Below are positions 1 through 11,107 of a stretch of DNA of 58,685 nt, one piece after another. The DNA is taken from positions 1 through 58,685 of the forward strand of contig NVUX02000109.1 in NCBI GenBank assembly GCA_002402045.2, read 5' to 3'. The stretch's first letter is position 1, and the number at the start of each line of letters is the position of its first letter. Position numbers and translations under genes: made by a program. The notes under the pieces are model-generated. The model saw only the letters and a program-made list of their open reading frames with translations, did not search any database and was not told the DNA's origin. The stretch comes from Paracoccaceae bacterium. Lineage in GTDB: Bacteria; Pseudomonadota; Alphaproteobacteria; Rhodobacterales; Rhodobacteraceae.

Positions 1-67
1 CTATTTCAAAAGAAAAGATATATATAAATTTGTGCTATACCAAGCCAACAATCCAGCGGAGAAACAA

Positions 68-199
68 ATGGATGTGCGCCTCCCAAACATTCGACACCTC
101 AGAGTCTTCAATGAAGTCGCTAAATGTAAGTGTGATTTTGGCTACATAACCAAAGCTGGGGAAAGAGATGCATCCTCGTACTATTGGAAAAACTTATAG
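68..199 (+). pseudogene. LysR-type regulator remnant (43 codons)
   Basis: An ATG with a GGAG ribosome-binding site 7 bases upstream opens a 43-codon frame. Its first 20 residues (including NIRHLRVFNEVAKC) match the start of the winged-helix domain of LysR-type regulators. The helix-turn-helix recognition part that should follow is absent. The frame instead runs on for about 23 residues (including FGYITKAGER) that could be the C-terminal tail of the same protein, and then stops. A normal LysR regulator has about 300 residues, so nearly all of the gene is missing. It lies directly before ligABC on the same strand, where a LigR-type activator would fit. The internal-deletion reading is inference; a chance small ORF is less likely because of the RBS and the family match. 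Confidence 0.5.
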
Positions 200-430
200 C
201 TCGCCCCCAGTTTGAATTGGCCAGTTCTGCATCTCTGGCTTAGGATTGGGCTGAAGAGCTTACAAAAAGGCGATGGGAGTTGAGTCCTGATAGCAAATTT
301 CATCTGTGCCGACCAATGAGGGGGCCGTAGCACTCTATGCAGGTGCCGGAACTTTCGGACATAAATTTTGCAACATACGCCACCTAAATTTACGGACAAT
401 CAGCCTAAAAGGCGAGGGAGATATACCAAA
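200..430. other. Leader region of ligABC, no gene seen
   Basis: About 230 bases between the LysR remnant and ligA carry no convincing reading frame. The final 20 bases hold the ligA ribosome-binding site (GGGAGA). A stretch around 343-360 (GGTGCCGGAACTTTCGGACA) is loosely reminiscent of insertion-sequence terminal repeats, but no partner end or transposase was found beside it. The ligABC promoter must lie here or further upstream. Confidence 0.3.
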
Positions 431-2624
<2,194 letters not shown>

Positions 2625-2670
2625 AATGGGGCTAGGCTAACCCGGCTTACGGGGCTGAAATATAGATAGT

Positions 2671-2694
2671 GCGGCGCGCCTTAAGGCGCGCCGC
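2671..2694. terminator. Bidirectional palindromic terminator candidate
   Basis: A perfect 24-base palindrome (arm GCGGCGCGCC, centre TTAA) sits between the convergent ends of ligC and pobA. It can form a very stable hairpin for transcripts from either strand. The A/T run on either side is short (ATAAAA to the right), so it may act as a weak intrinsic terminator or as a 3'-end stabiliser. Confidence 0.6.
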
Positions 2695-2719
2695 CATAAA
2701 ACCGCAAGCAGGCCTCGGC

Positions 2720-3889
2720 CTAAAACGGCAGGCCAACATAGTTCTCGGCAAAGACCTTTTGCGCGGCCTCGTTCTCTCGCAAAAACGCCACATCCGCGGC
2801 CTGCATTTTAAGGTCAAACGGGGATTGATCCGGAAATCTGTGCAGAAGATTGGTCATCCACCAGCTAAACCGCTCGGCTTTCCACACGCGCGCCAGTGCT
2901 TTTTGGGAAAAGCGCTCAAGCCCGCCGTCATCTTTGGCTTCATAATGCTGCACCAGACCGTGATACAGATAGTAAATATCCGAGGCCGCCGTATTCAGCC
3001 CCTTGGCTCCGGTTGGCGGCACAATATGTGCGGCATCTCCGCATAAAAACAACCGGCCCCATCGCATCGGCTCGCTTACAAACGAGCGCAGAGGCGCAAT
3101 GCTTTTTTCAATCGATGGGCCGGTGATGAGCCGCTCAGCCACATCTTCAGGAAGCCGTCGCTTTAGCTCGTTCCAAAAGGCGGCGTCTGTCCAGTCTTCC
3201 ACATGATCGGAAAGCGCGCACTGGATATAGTAACGGCTTAAGTTTTCGTTTCGCATTGAGCAAAGCGCAAACCCACGGTCTGAATCTGCATAAATCAACT
3301 CGTGGTGCACGGGTGGCGTTTCAGACAAAACACCGAGCCAGCCAAAAGGATATATCTTTTCATAATCCCGGCGCACGGTGTCGGGTATAGTGTTGCGCGA
3401 AACCCCGTGGAAACCATCGCAGCCAGCAACGTAATCGCAGTCAATCCGGTGCTCGGTGCCATCCAGCATATAGGTTACATATGGCGCATCGGTTTTGGCA
3501 TCGTGAATGGTGGTATGCTCCACATTATACACGATCGCGCCGCCAGATTGCTCCCGCGCATCATACAAATCGCGTGTAAGCTCGGTTTGGCCGTAAACCA
3601 GCACCGAGGTTGAGGTATGCTTCTTGAAATCTATCCGAAATTGGCTGCCGCCACTGCTGATAATCGTGCCCTCATGGCGGAAGCCCTCGGCGTCCATCCG
3701 CGCGCCAACCCCGGCTTCCCGCATCAGTTCGGCAAAGCCAACCTCTAGCACGCCGGCCCGAATACGGCCCAATACATAGGCTCGGGTTTTGGCCTCTAAA
3801 ACTACGCTTTCTATGCCCTTTTTCTGCAAAAGCTGTGAAAGTAGTAGCCCAGAGGGCCCGCCGCCAATGATACAGACTTGTGTGCGCAT
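2720..3889 (-). CDS. pobA: 4-hydroxybenzoate 3-monooxygenase
   Basis: PobA is a class A flavoprotein hydroxylase that uses NADPH and O2 to convert 4-hydroxybenzoate to protocatechuate, the LigAB substrate. The start at 3889 gives the classic PobA N-terminus MRTQVCIIGGGPSG with the FAD-binding GxGxxG at residues 9-14, and has a GGGGAA ribosome-binding site. Upstream in-frame starts at 3940 and 3901 lack this match. The middle of the protein carries the DG motif (AGCDGFHGVSR), and the GD motif (CGDAAHIVPPTGAKGLN) lies near residue 283. The length of 389 residues equals the family norm. It is divergent from pobR and convergent with ligC. Confidence 0.96.
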   Translation of the reverse strand: MRTQVCIIGGGPSGLLLSQLLQKKGIESVVLEAKTRAYVLGRIRAGVLEVGFAELMREAGVGARMDAEGFRHEGTIISSGGSQFRIDFKKHTSTSVLVYGQTELTRDLYDAREQSGGAIVYNVEHTTIHDAKTDAPYVTYMLDGTEHRIDCDYVAGCDGFHGVSRNTIPDTVRRDYEKIYPFGWLGVLSETPPVHHELIYADSDRGFALCSMRNENLSRYYIQCALSDHVEDWTDAAFWNELKRRLPEDVAERLITGPSIEKSIAPLRSFVSEPMRWGRLFLCGDAAHIVPPTGAKGLNTAASDIYYLYHGLVQHYEAKDDGGLERFSQKALARVWKAERFSWWMTNLLHRFPDQSPFDLKMQAADVAFLRENEAAQKVFAENYVGLPF

Positions 3890-3900
3890 AACATTCCCCA

Positions 3901-3926
3901 TTTTGTAATTATGTACCAATTTGTAG
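3901..3926. promoter_or_regulatory. Candidate PobR half-sites between pobA and pobR
   Basis: The 93-base divergent spacer holds a TTTGTA direct repeat (3902-3907 and 3920-3925, 18 bases apart) just upstream of the pobA ribosome-binding site. Another short direct repeat, TGGCACTTTTGGCAC, lies beside the pobR start. AraC-family regulators commonly bind direct repeats, so these are candidates only. Confidence 0.25.
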
Positions 3927-3982
3927 CAGCATTTACTCATTTTAGAATGGACACTCCGTAACTATTCTGGCACTTTTGGCAC

Positions 3983-4843
3983 ATGGTCCACCGCATCGAA
4001 ACTGCTGGAATCCCGGCGTATTCACTTTACGGCGAAAACGTTGATTTCCCCGATGTGCTTCACTGCGAGCCCATCGCAGAGCGCGCCCATATTCATGGCT
4101 GGAAAATTGTGCCGCACCGGCATTATAATCTGCATCAGGTTTTTTTGCTTACGTCTGGAAAAGCCACCATGAGCCTGGATAGCAGCAGCCTCGCCCTGCC
4201 AGCTTCGAGCGTGGTGATCGTGCCACCCCACTGCGTGCACGGGTTTGATTTTCCGCAAAACACCAAGGGGTTTGTGCTATCAATTCCCTCTGCCGAGGTG
4301 AGTGCGCTTGCGGTCTTGGACAAGCACCTCGCCGCCGCGCTTAGCAAAGCGCAGATTTTGCCAGCCGAGGCGAAAATCGCTGCGGTGTTCACCCAGATTT
4401 ACCAAGAGCACCTCGCAGCCGGATCTGCCCGCATTCCGTTGCTCCGCGGGCTCACCATCCAGCTGGCCAGCTACTTGGCCATGAGCACTGCCAACGCGCA
4501 TTCAGTGCATCTTTCTGGCCATCAAAAAGTGGCTGATTTTGAGACCCTCGCCCGCGCACATATGAGCGAAAACTGGAAAGTGTCGGCTTATGCGGCGGCC
4601 TTGGGCATTTCAACAACGCACCTAAACCGGCTGTGCAACAAGGCTATGGGCCAGTCGCCGCAGTCTTTTCTTCATATGCTGGTCACACAAGAGGCCAAGC
4701 GTTTGCTCGCCTATACCCAGCTGGATATCGCCCTGATCGGCTACCGGCTGGGCTTTGAAGACCCCGCCTATTTTTCGAGGGTTTTTATGCGCAATACCGG
4801 CCAATCCCCACGGGCTTTTCGCGGCCATTTTACAGCGGGTTAA
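3983..4843 (+). CDS. pobR: AraC/XylS-family regulator of pobA
   Basis: The 286-residue protein has an N-terminal cupin-like sensor domain (about residues 30-110, with HRHYNLHQV and PPHCVHGF) and a C-terminal AraC double helix-turn-helix (about 185-283, ending in FSRVFMRNTGQSPRAFR). Divergence from pobA is the classic arrangement of PobR, which activates pobA in response to 4-hydroxybenzoate. The inducer is inferred from context. The gene ends in a four-base overlap with the convergent thiolase gene, so no terminator separates the two. Confidence 0.85.
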   Translation: MVHRIETAGIPAYSLYGENVDFPDVLHCEPIAERAHIHGWKIVPHRHYNLHQVFLLTSGKATMSLDSSSLALPASSVVIVPPHCVHGFDFPQNTKGFVLSIPSAEVSALAVLDKHLAAALSKAQILPAEAKIAAVFTQIYQEHLAAGSARIPLLRGLTIQLASYLAMSTANAHSVHLSGHQKVADFETLARAHMSENWKVSAYAAALGISTTHLNRLCNKAMGQSPQSFLHMLVTQEAKRLLAYTQLDIALIGYRLGFEDPAYFSRVFMRNTGQSPRAFRGHFTAG

Positions 4844-6033
4844 GCAGAGCTTGGCAGGATTTCAAACAGGCCCGCGGCCCCCATGCCGCCGGCAATACAC
4901 ATTGACACAACACCCCATTTAGCACCACGCCGCTGGCCTTCCAGCAGCAAATGCCCCGCGAGGCGTGCCCCTGTCATGCCAAATGGATGGCCGACTGAAA
5001 TGGCCCCTCCATTCACATTTACCCGCGCCCTATCAAGCCCAAGTTTACGGCAGCAATACAGGGCTTGGCTGGCAAAGGCCTCGTTGAGCTCCCACAGGTC
5101 AATGTCCTCAAGGCGCATCCCGGTTTGTGCCATCAGCTTTGGAATTGCGAGGACCGGACCAATGCCCATTTCGTCTGGGGCGCAGCCCGCCACCGCATAG
5201 CCGCGCAAAATGCCCAAGGGGCTTAAGCCCCGCCGCTCAGCCTCTGTGCGCGCCATTATCACACACGCCGAGCCGCCATCTGAAAGCTGGCTCGCATTTC
5301 CGGCGGTCACAAATTTGCCTTCGCCTTCAACCGGATCCAGCCCGGCGAGCGTTTCAAGCGTGGTGCCCGGGCGATTGCACTCATCACGAGTGAGCATCAC
5401 GTTTCGCATCTCTATTTCGCCGGTTTCGCGGTCTTTTATAGCCTGCACCACCTCCATCGGTACGATTTCAGCGTCAAAGGCTCCGGATTTTTGGGCTGCG
5501 GCCGTGCGCATCTGGCTTTCCAGCGCAAAGCGGTCTTGCTCTGCCCGGCTAATCCCATAGCGCTCTGCCACGATATCCGCAGTGGCGATCATCGACATAT
5601 AAATGGATGGCAAATTCTGCTTCAACCATGCGTCTTCAAGATTATTTTTATTCAAGTTCGCTTGCACAAGCGAGATAGACTCCACGCCGCCCGCAACCAC
5701 AAGTTTGCTGTGCCCTGCGGCAATCGCATTGCTCGCTGTCGCGATGGCTTGTAAGCCCGAAGCGCAAAAGCGATTCACGGTTTGCGCGGCGCTGGTATCC
5801 GCAAGCCCCGCCCGGAGCGCTGATTGCCGCGCGATATTCATCCCCGTGGCGGCTTCAGGAAATCCGCACCCTAAAATTACGTCATCCACTTCATCCAGCC
5901 CCACATTGGCGCGGTTCAGTGCGTGCTTTATTACGTGCCCGCCAATGGTTGCCCCATGGGTGGCATTCAGCGATCCGCGGAATGATTTTGCCATCCCGGT
6001 CCGCGCGGTAGAAACTATTACAGGGTGTATCAT
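4840..6033 (-). CDS. Acetyl-CoA C-acyltransferase (thiolase)
   Basis: The last gene of a six-gene minus-strand operon encodes a 397-residue thiolase. The nucleophilic cysteine is at about residue 90 (NRFCASGLQ). The C-terminal catalytic motifs GGAISVGHPFG and CIAGGMGAAG are intact, so it should cleave 3-ketoacyl-CoA with free CoA. Its start overlaps the stop of the upstream acyl-CoA ligase gene by four bases, giving translational coupling. With the neighbouring ligase, dehydrogenases and SDR it supplies the terminal step of an acyl-CoA shortening pathway; the actual chain is not deducible from sequence. A PaaJ/PcaF-like role with dicarboxylyl-CoA is possible. Confidence 0.88.
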   Translation of the reverse strand: MIHPVIVSTARTGMAKSFRGSLNATHGATIGGHVIKHALNRANVGLDEVDDVILGCGFPEAATGMNIARQSALRAGLADTSAAQTVNRFCASGLQAIATASNAIAAGHSKLVVAGGVESISLVQANLNKNNLEDAWLKQNLPSIYMSMIATADIVAERYGISRAEQDRFALESQMRTAAAQKSGAFDAEIVPMEVVQAIKDRETGEIEMRNVMLTRDECNRPGTTLETLAGLDPVEGEGKFVTAGNASQLSDGGSACVIMARTEAERRGLSPLGILRGYAVAGCAPDEMGIGPVLAIPKLMAQTGMRLEDIDLWELNEAFASQALYCCRKLGLDRARVNVNGGAISVGHPFGMTGARLAGHLLLEGQRRGAKWGVVSMCIAGGMGAAGLFEILPSSA

Positions 6034-7706
6034 GGCGCGCTCTTTTCAGTTTTTTGCGTGTTGTTTTCTGCAATTTGAAGCTCTCGCCACAACACCTTGC
6101 CGCTGCCCGATTTCAGCAAAGCATCCACAAATTCAACAAGGCGTGGCACTTTGTAGGCCGCCATATTTTCGTGCGCCCATGTGGTGATATCTTCTCCCGT
6201 GCAGGTGGCGCCCTCTCGCAACACCACCAGCGCTTTTACGGTCTCGCCCCTGTAAGGATCTGCTGACGAGATTATACAGGCCTCGGCGATATCAGGGTGG
6301 CGATACAGCGTGGCCTCAACCTCGGTGGGCCACACTTTAAAGCCAGAGGCATTAATCATCCGCTTGAGGCGGTCAACGATAAACACATAGCCGTTTTCAT
6401 CCATGCGCCCTAAATCTCCGGTGCGGAGGAATTTCATGCCTTCAAGCATCACAAAAGCTTCAGAATTGGCCTCGTCATTGTTCCAATAGCCCTGCATAAC
6501 CTGCGGACCGGCTATCAATATCTCGCCAACGTCTCCGGTCTTCATCAGGGCTTGGGTGTCTGGATCAGCAATCACAACATCTGTGTTAAAAACCGGAATC
6601 CCGCCGCATTGCCGCTTTGGGTTATCAACGGGGTTTGCCGTGGTGGGGGCAATGGTTTCTGTCAGGCCATAGCCCTCCAGAAAAGTTAGCCCTGTAAGGT
6701 CAAATAGCCGCTCGGCCACGGCTTCTGGCATGGCAATACCGCCGCCAAAAATGGTGCGAAGCGAGCTGACATCTTCGCGCTTCAAGTCAGAGCGATTTAC
6801 AAAATCCATCACCATCGTTGGCACGGTTGGCCAAACGGTAACCTTCTCATCGCGTATAATCTGGGTGGCCGCAACCTTATCCCAGCGGGGTAAAATAACG
6901 GTGGTCGCGCCAATTACAACCGGGGCTATCAGCCCGCATTGCAAGCCAACCACATGGAACATTGGTGAAACCGAAAGAAAGGTATCGGTCTCGGAAAAGC
7001 CAAACCAGTCATAGATCGAGCGCGCCGCGTGAAGCACGCTGGCATTTGTGTGCATGCACCCCTTGCCTTGGCCGGTAGAGCCAGACGTATAGGGCAATAT
7101 CGCAAGATCTTCCGGCGTACGGGTATAGGCAAGCGCGGCTATCTCACATTGGACAGCGGCCTCCCACGAGGTAAACATATTTGGCAATTCTAGCCGCTTA
7201 CAGGCAATAGCTTCGGGAACGTCCAGAGTGGGGGTTTCGGGCAGGTAATCAGCGTAGCAAAGCGAGATCGCGTGTTTGAGTGTGCCATCATCCAGCAGCG
7301 GCGAGATATATTCATGCCGGTCTTGCGCCACAAAAATCACGTCGGCCCCGGCATTTTCCATTATGTAACGCGTTTCACGCAGCAGGTTCATCGGGTTTAC
7401 CGGCACAACCACCGCGCCAGCCCGCAAAATACCGTATAGCGCCAGCAGATATTGCGGGCAGTTTTGCGCATAAATCGCCACCCGATCTCCGGGTTTCACG
7501 CCGCATTTGGCCTGTAAATATCCGGCAATGCGCGTGGCGCTGGCGGCGACTTCGGCATAGCTCAGCGATTTGCCATAAAATGAAAGGCACTTTTGTTCGG
7601 GAACCCGCGCCGCGGTATGCGCTAGCGTTTCGTAGATTGTTGTTGTGGTCGCGGGAATTTCGTGGGGTAGCCCTTCGGGCCAAACATTGTGTTGCAGGCG
7701 ATTCAT
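6030..7706 (-). CDS. AMP-forming acyl-CoA ligase
   Basis: This ANL-superfamily enzyme activates a carboxylic acid to its CoA thioester. The start at 7706 is chosen because GGAGAG lies 9 bases before it; the ATG five codons upstream has no RBS. The 558 residues show the P-loop near residue 206 as TSGSTGQGKG, where the usual proline before the lysine is glycine. The YGLTET motif follows, then GDLG and DRLKRMINASGFKVWP, and the C-terminal catalytic lysine sits in SGSGKVLW. It lies between an SDR gene and a thiolase gene in one operon, suggesting that it admits the substrate to the pathway. Substrate unknown; an LvaE-like role is one option. Confidence 0.87.
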   Translation of the reverse strand: MNRLQHNVWPEGLPHEIPATTTTIYETLAHTAARVPEQKCLSFYGKSLSYAEVAASATRIAGYLQAKCGVKPGDRVAIYAQNCPQYLLALYGILRAGAVVVPVNPMNLLRETRYIMENAGADVIFVAQDRHEYISPLLDDGTLKHAISLCYADYLPETPTLDVPEAIACKRLELPNMFTSWEAAVQCEIAALAYTRTPEDLAILPYTSGSTGQGKGCMHTNASVLHAARSIYDWFGFSETDTFLSVSPMFHVVGLQCGLIAPVVIGATTVILPRWDKVAATQIIRDEKVTVWPTVPTMVMDFVNRSDLKREDVSSLRTIFGGGIAMPEAVAERLFDLTGLTFLEGYGLTETIAPTTANPVDNPKRQCGGIPVFNTDVVIADPDTQALMKTGDVGEILIAGPQVMQGYWNNDEANSEAFVMLEGMKFLRTGDLGRMDENGYVFIVDRLKRMINASGFKVWPTEVEATLYRHPDIAEACIISSADPYRGETVKALVVLREGATCTGEDITTWAHENMAAYKVPRLVEFVDALLKSGSGKVLWRELQIAENNTQKTEKSAP

Positions 7707-7726
7707 CTGGGTTCTCTCCATTTATG

Positions 7727-8494
7727 CTAGGCGGTTGCGCCGCCATCTACAGCCAAGCATTGGCCGGTGATGTGGCGTGCGGCTTCCGATACCAAAAAGA
7801 CCGCCGGGCCCTTCAGGTCTTGATCATTACCAAACCGGCCGAGCGGAATGGCTGGCAAAGATTTTTCCGCAATGCGCGCCAACAAATCGGCAGACATTTT
7901 GGACGGGAAAAACCCCGGCGCCAACGCGTTAACGTTAATATCATAGCGCCCCCATTCGGTGGCCAGTGCGCGGGTAAAATTAATGAGCGCGGCTTTGGAT
8001 GTGTTATAGGCGATGGTATACATCTCCAGATCTGCCCGATTGCCGCCAAGCCCGCCGATTGAGGCAATGTTCAAGATTTTACCGCTACGCGCTGGAATAA
8101 ACGCCCGATTGGCGATCTCTTTAGAGAGCAAAAACGGCGCGGTCACATTCAAGCCCATCACTTTTTCCCACCCCGAAAGCGGATGCTCTTCAGTGGGGGC
8201 GGCCCAGCTCGTGCCCGCGTTATTCACCAGAATATCAAGGCTGCCAAAGCTCGCCATTGCTTGGCCGGCGATCTCAGGAATGCTGTCAAAATTTTGGAAA
8301 TCACACGCGATTACTTTGGCTTCACCACCTAGCTTAGCCAAATGCGCCTGCGCTTGATCGAGCTCATCAGCCTTGCGCGCAGTAAGCACCACACGGCCGC
8401 CAGATTCCACAATTCCCTCGGCAATTTGCAGGCCCAAGCCGCGTGAACCACCCGTAACGAGAGCGATTTTTCCATCCAGATTAAACAGCTTCAT
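7727..8494 (-). CDS. Short-chain dehydrogenase/reductase
   Basis: A 255-residue classical SDR. The cofactor motif TGGSRGLG is at residues 14-21, NNAG follows, the catalytic serine lies in NIASIGG, and the Tyr-Lys pair is in YNTSKAAL near residue 160. It resembles FabG-type 3-oxoacyl reductases and gluconate 5-dehydrogenase-like SDRs. A GAAGAGG ribosome-binding site precedes the ATG, and the gene abuts the 3-hydroxyacyl-CoA dehydrogenase gene with no gap. In the proposed 4-oxo/4-hydroxy acid pathway it would interconvert the keto and hydroxy forms (LvaD-like), which is inference from context. Confidence 0.85.
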   Translation of the reverse strand: MKLFNLDGKIALVTGGSRGLGLQIAEGIVESGGRVVLTARKADELDQAQAHLAKLGGEAKVIACDFQNFDSIPEIAGQAMASFGSLDILVNNAGTSWAAPTEEHPLSGWEKVMGLNVTAPFLLSKEIANRAFIPARSGKILNIASIGGLGGNRADLEMYTIAYNTSKAALINFTRALATEWGRYDINVNALAPGFFPSKMSADLLARIAEKSLPAIPLGRFGNDQDLKGPAVFLVSEAARHITGQCLAVDGGATA

Positions 8495-9829
8495 TTAAGC
8501 CTCTTCTTTTCGCTTGGCAGCCGCAATAAGCGTATCAGGCACGCGCCACACCGAGCCCGCTTTGCCACTAATTTCACCGTAATATCCAGCCAGTGTCACC
8601 ACACGCGCCAGCCCAATGGCCTTTGCTAAAGCAAACGGCCCGCCATGCTGCGCCGGAAAGCCGTATCCGGTTACATATACCATATCTACATCAGTAGCGC
8701 GGGCAGCAACACCCTCACCGAGGAGCGCGTACGCCTCTCGGATGAGCGCCAAGATACACCGGCTGACAATCTCGTCTGCGCTGATTTCGCGGCGGGTTAT
8801 GCCAAGTGAACTTGAGGTGGCTTCCAGTAGTTTTATGATGCCATCATAGCCCCTTCCACGCGGGGATTCCGCATCGTAGAGATACCAGCCTTTACCGGTT
8901 TTTTGCCCGAAAAAACCCGCCTCACACAAGGCATCTCCAATCCGCGGTTGCACCAGGCTCGGGTTGGCTTTGGCCCGTTGCACCCGCACCCCCCAAGGGA
9001 TGTCATTTCCCACCAGATCGAGCGCACGCAAAGGCCCAATCGCCATGCCCCAAGCCTCAAGCGCCGCATCTACAGCCTGTGGGGTAGCGCCCTCTTCCAG
9101 CAAATACATGGCTTCTTGATGAAAGCGGTCAAACAGCCGGTTGCCGATAAAACCATCAACATTTCGGGCAACCACAGCCTGTTTTCCCAGCACATTCGCC
9201 AAGGCCAGAACCTGCCCCAAAACCGCAGCCGACGTGGCTTTGGCAGGAATAAGCTCGAGCAGTTTATTCACTTGAGCCGGCACAAAGAAATGCGTGCCAA
9301 TTACCCGCTCGGGCGCATCGGTGGCATCGGCTATGGCATCAATATCAAGGGTTGAGGTATTGCTCGCCAAAATCGTATTTGGCCCACATATCCGGCTCAG
9401 CTCAGCCAGCACCTTTTGCTTGAGGGCCAGAACTTCCGGCACAGCTTCGATGACTATATCCACCTGAGAAAGTGCCCCCATTTCAGGGCTAAAAGTAAAT
9501 AGCTCCAAAACAGCCGCCGCTTGCGCTTGAGATATGCGGCCTTTCATCACCTGCCGCTCCGTCAGGCGGTCTATGTGCGCTCTCGCATCCGCCAAGGCCT
9601 TTTCTGACGGATCAACAATGGTAACGGTGCGGCCCTTATTGGCAAAAGCCAAGGCTATGCCGCGCCCCATTGTACCCGCGCCCACAACCCCGACACGCTG
9701 GAGGCTTTCAGCGCTGGGTGCGCCATCCGGAACGGCCCCCGCCAGCGCAATCGCCCTCTCCATGTATGCGGTAACATTCGCCATGGGCGCTGTATTTACC
9801 GCAAACCGCTCGTCCTCGCGCCTATTCAT
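8495..9829 (-). CDS. 3-hydroxyacyl-CoA dehydrogenase
   Basis: A 444-residue NAD-dependent enzyme oxidising L-3-hydroxyacyl-CoA to 3-ketoacyl-CoA. The Rossmann motif VGAGTMGRG lies near residue 50, followed by the NTSTL region, the catalytic histidine in GTHFFVPAQ, and two consecutive C-terminal HCDH domains. The second ends in the TGYGFPAQHGGPF segment typical of multifunctional FadB/FadJ proteins. The enoyl-CoA hydratase domain of such proteins is missing, so this is a stand-alone dehydrogenase half. Its start overlaps the upstream acyl-CoA dehydrogenase stop by four bases (ATGA). No hydratase gene is present in this operon, which matters for pathway reconstruction. Confidence 0.88.
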   Translation of the reverse strand: MNRREDERFAVNTAPMANVTAYMERAIALAGAVPDGAPSAESLQRVGVVGAGTMGRGIALAFANKGRTVTIVDPSEKALADARAHIDRLTERQVMKGRISQAQAAAVLELFTFSPEMGALSQVDIVIEAVPEVLALKQKVLAELSRICGPNTILASNTSTLDIDAIADATDAPERVIGTHFFVPAQVNKLLELIPAKATSAAVLGQVLALANVLGKQAVVARNVDGFIGNRLFDRFHQEAMYLLEEGATPQAVDAALEAWGMAIGPLRALDLVGNDIPWGVRVQRAKANPSLVQPRIGDALCEAGFFGQKTGKGWYLYDAESPRGRGYDGIIKLLEATSSSLGITRREISADEIVSRCILALIREAYALLGEGVAARATDVDMVYVTGYGFPAQHGGPFALAKAIGLARVVTLAGYYGEISGKAGSVWRVPDTLIAAAKRKEEA

Positions 9830-11106
9830 TTTTGGTCATCCCTGATCGACACTTCTTGGCTCCGATCCGGCGGTGTGAAATATAAGATCGTTTTGCGATC
9901 CCCCTGCTGTGCCGCTTTGATTTGCCCGCGGGCGATCGAACGCAGGTGCACTTCATCGGGGCCATCGGCTATTCGCAAGCTGCGCGCCATGGTCCAAAGA
10001 TCGGGCAGCGGCGTATCAGGAGACAGCCCCATTGCGCCAAAAACCTGCATGGCGCGGTCAATTACCCGCTGCTGCATATTTGGCACCACAACCTTGATCA
10101 TCGCTATTTCATTGCGCGCGGTTTTAGCGTCCGAATGGTCGATCATCCATGCGGCTTTCAGCACCAGCAGGCGCGCTTGCTCGATCTCGCAGCGTGAATG
10201 GGCAATTTTCTCTTGAATGCTGCCTTGCTCATGCAGGTATTTGCCAAAGGTTTTGCGCTCCAACGCCCGCTCCGTCATCATTTCCAGCGCCAGTTCAGCC
10301 TGCCCGATTGAGCGCATACAGTGGTGAATGCGCCCCGGCCCAAGCCGCGCCTGTGCCATCGCAAACCCACCGCCTTCTTCCCCCAAAATCTGGTCTACCG
10401 GAATGCGGCACTCCTCAAACACAATCTCGCAATGGGTTTCATAAGAGTGATGATTCATGACCGCGATATTGCGGGTCACTTTCATGCCGGGGGTGTTCAT
10501 CGGGACCAGCACAACACTTTGCTGGCGATGCCGGTCAGCATTTATATCGGTTTTGCCCATAACCAGCGCAATTTTGCACGAAGGGTTCCCCGCGCCCGTG
10601 ATAAACCACTTGCGGCCATTAATCACATATTCGTCCCCATCGCGCCGGATCATTGTGGTGACGTTGGTGGCGTCTGACGAGGCCACATCGGGCTCGGTCA
10701 TCGCAAAACAAGAACGGATTTCACCATTGAGCAACGGCTTCAACCAGCGCTCTTTCTGGGAGTCGGTGCCAAACATATGCAGCAATTCCATATTGCCGGT
10801 ATCTGGTGCCGAGCAGTTAAACACCTCAGACGCCCAAGGCAGGCGCCCCATGATTTCTGCCAGCGGCGCATATTCCATATTGGTGAGGCGTGTGCCCGGC
10901 TCATCCTCCCTCAAATGGGGCAAAAACAGGTTCCATAGCCCTTCCGATTTAGCCAATGCTTTGAGGTCGCCAAGGAAACTGAGCGGAAAAATGCCCTGGT
11001 CAACCTCCTGCTGAAACTGCTTGTTGCGCGGCAGAATATGGGCCTCGAAAAAGTCGGCCACCCGTGCCCGTAGGTCGTTGGTTTTGTCGGAATAAGCGAA
11101 ATCCAT
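9826..11106 (-). CDS. Acyl-CoA dehydrogenase, ACAD10/11 type
   Basis: A 426-residue FAD-dependent acyl-CoA dehydrogenase. The start at 11106 is preferred because a GGAG ribosome-binding site sits 6 bases upstream; a TTG five codons earlier would also fit. FAD and substrate segments are visible (FAMTEPDVASSDATN, FITGAG). The C-terminal active-site segment reads RIADGPDEVH instead of the usual YEGT, which is the form seen in the ACAD10/ACAD11 and LvaC-like branch. The kinase-like gene just upstream (one base between its stop and this start) supports that reading, because in animals the two domains are fused. A role in processing phosphorylated 4-hydroxyacyl-CoA is inferred. Confidence 0.87.
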   Translation of the reverse strand: MDFAYSDKTNDLRARVADFFEAHILPRNKQFQQEVDQGIFPLSFLGDLKALAKSEGLWNLFLPHLREDEPGTRLTNMEYAPLAEIMGRLPWASEVFNCSAPDTGNMELLHMFGTDSQKERWLKPLLNGEIRSCFAMTEPDVASSDATNVTTMIRRDGDEYVINGRKWFITGAGNPSCKIALVMGKTDINADRHRQQSVVLVPMNTPGMKVTRNIAVMNHHSYETHCEIVFEECRIPVDQILGEEGGGFAMAQARLGPGRIHHCMRSIGQAELALEMMTERALERKTFGKYLHEQGSIQEKIAHSRCEIEQARLLVLKAAWMIDHSDAKTARNEIAMIKVVVPNMQQRVIDRAMQVFGAMGLSPDTPLPDLWTMARSLRIADGPDEVHLRSIARGQIKAAQQGDRKTILYFTPPDRSQEVSIRDDQK

Positions 11107-11107
11107 T

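Noticed and set aside
343-362. Insertion sequence end before ligA
   Set aside because: The resemblance is loose, and no second end, target duplication or transposase was found.
7280-8062. A 260-codon plus-strand frame across the ligase and SDR genes
   Set aside because: It is antisense to two clear genes and crosses their boundary, with no RBS or domain.
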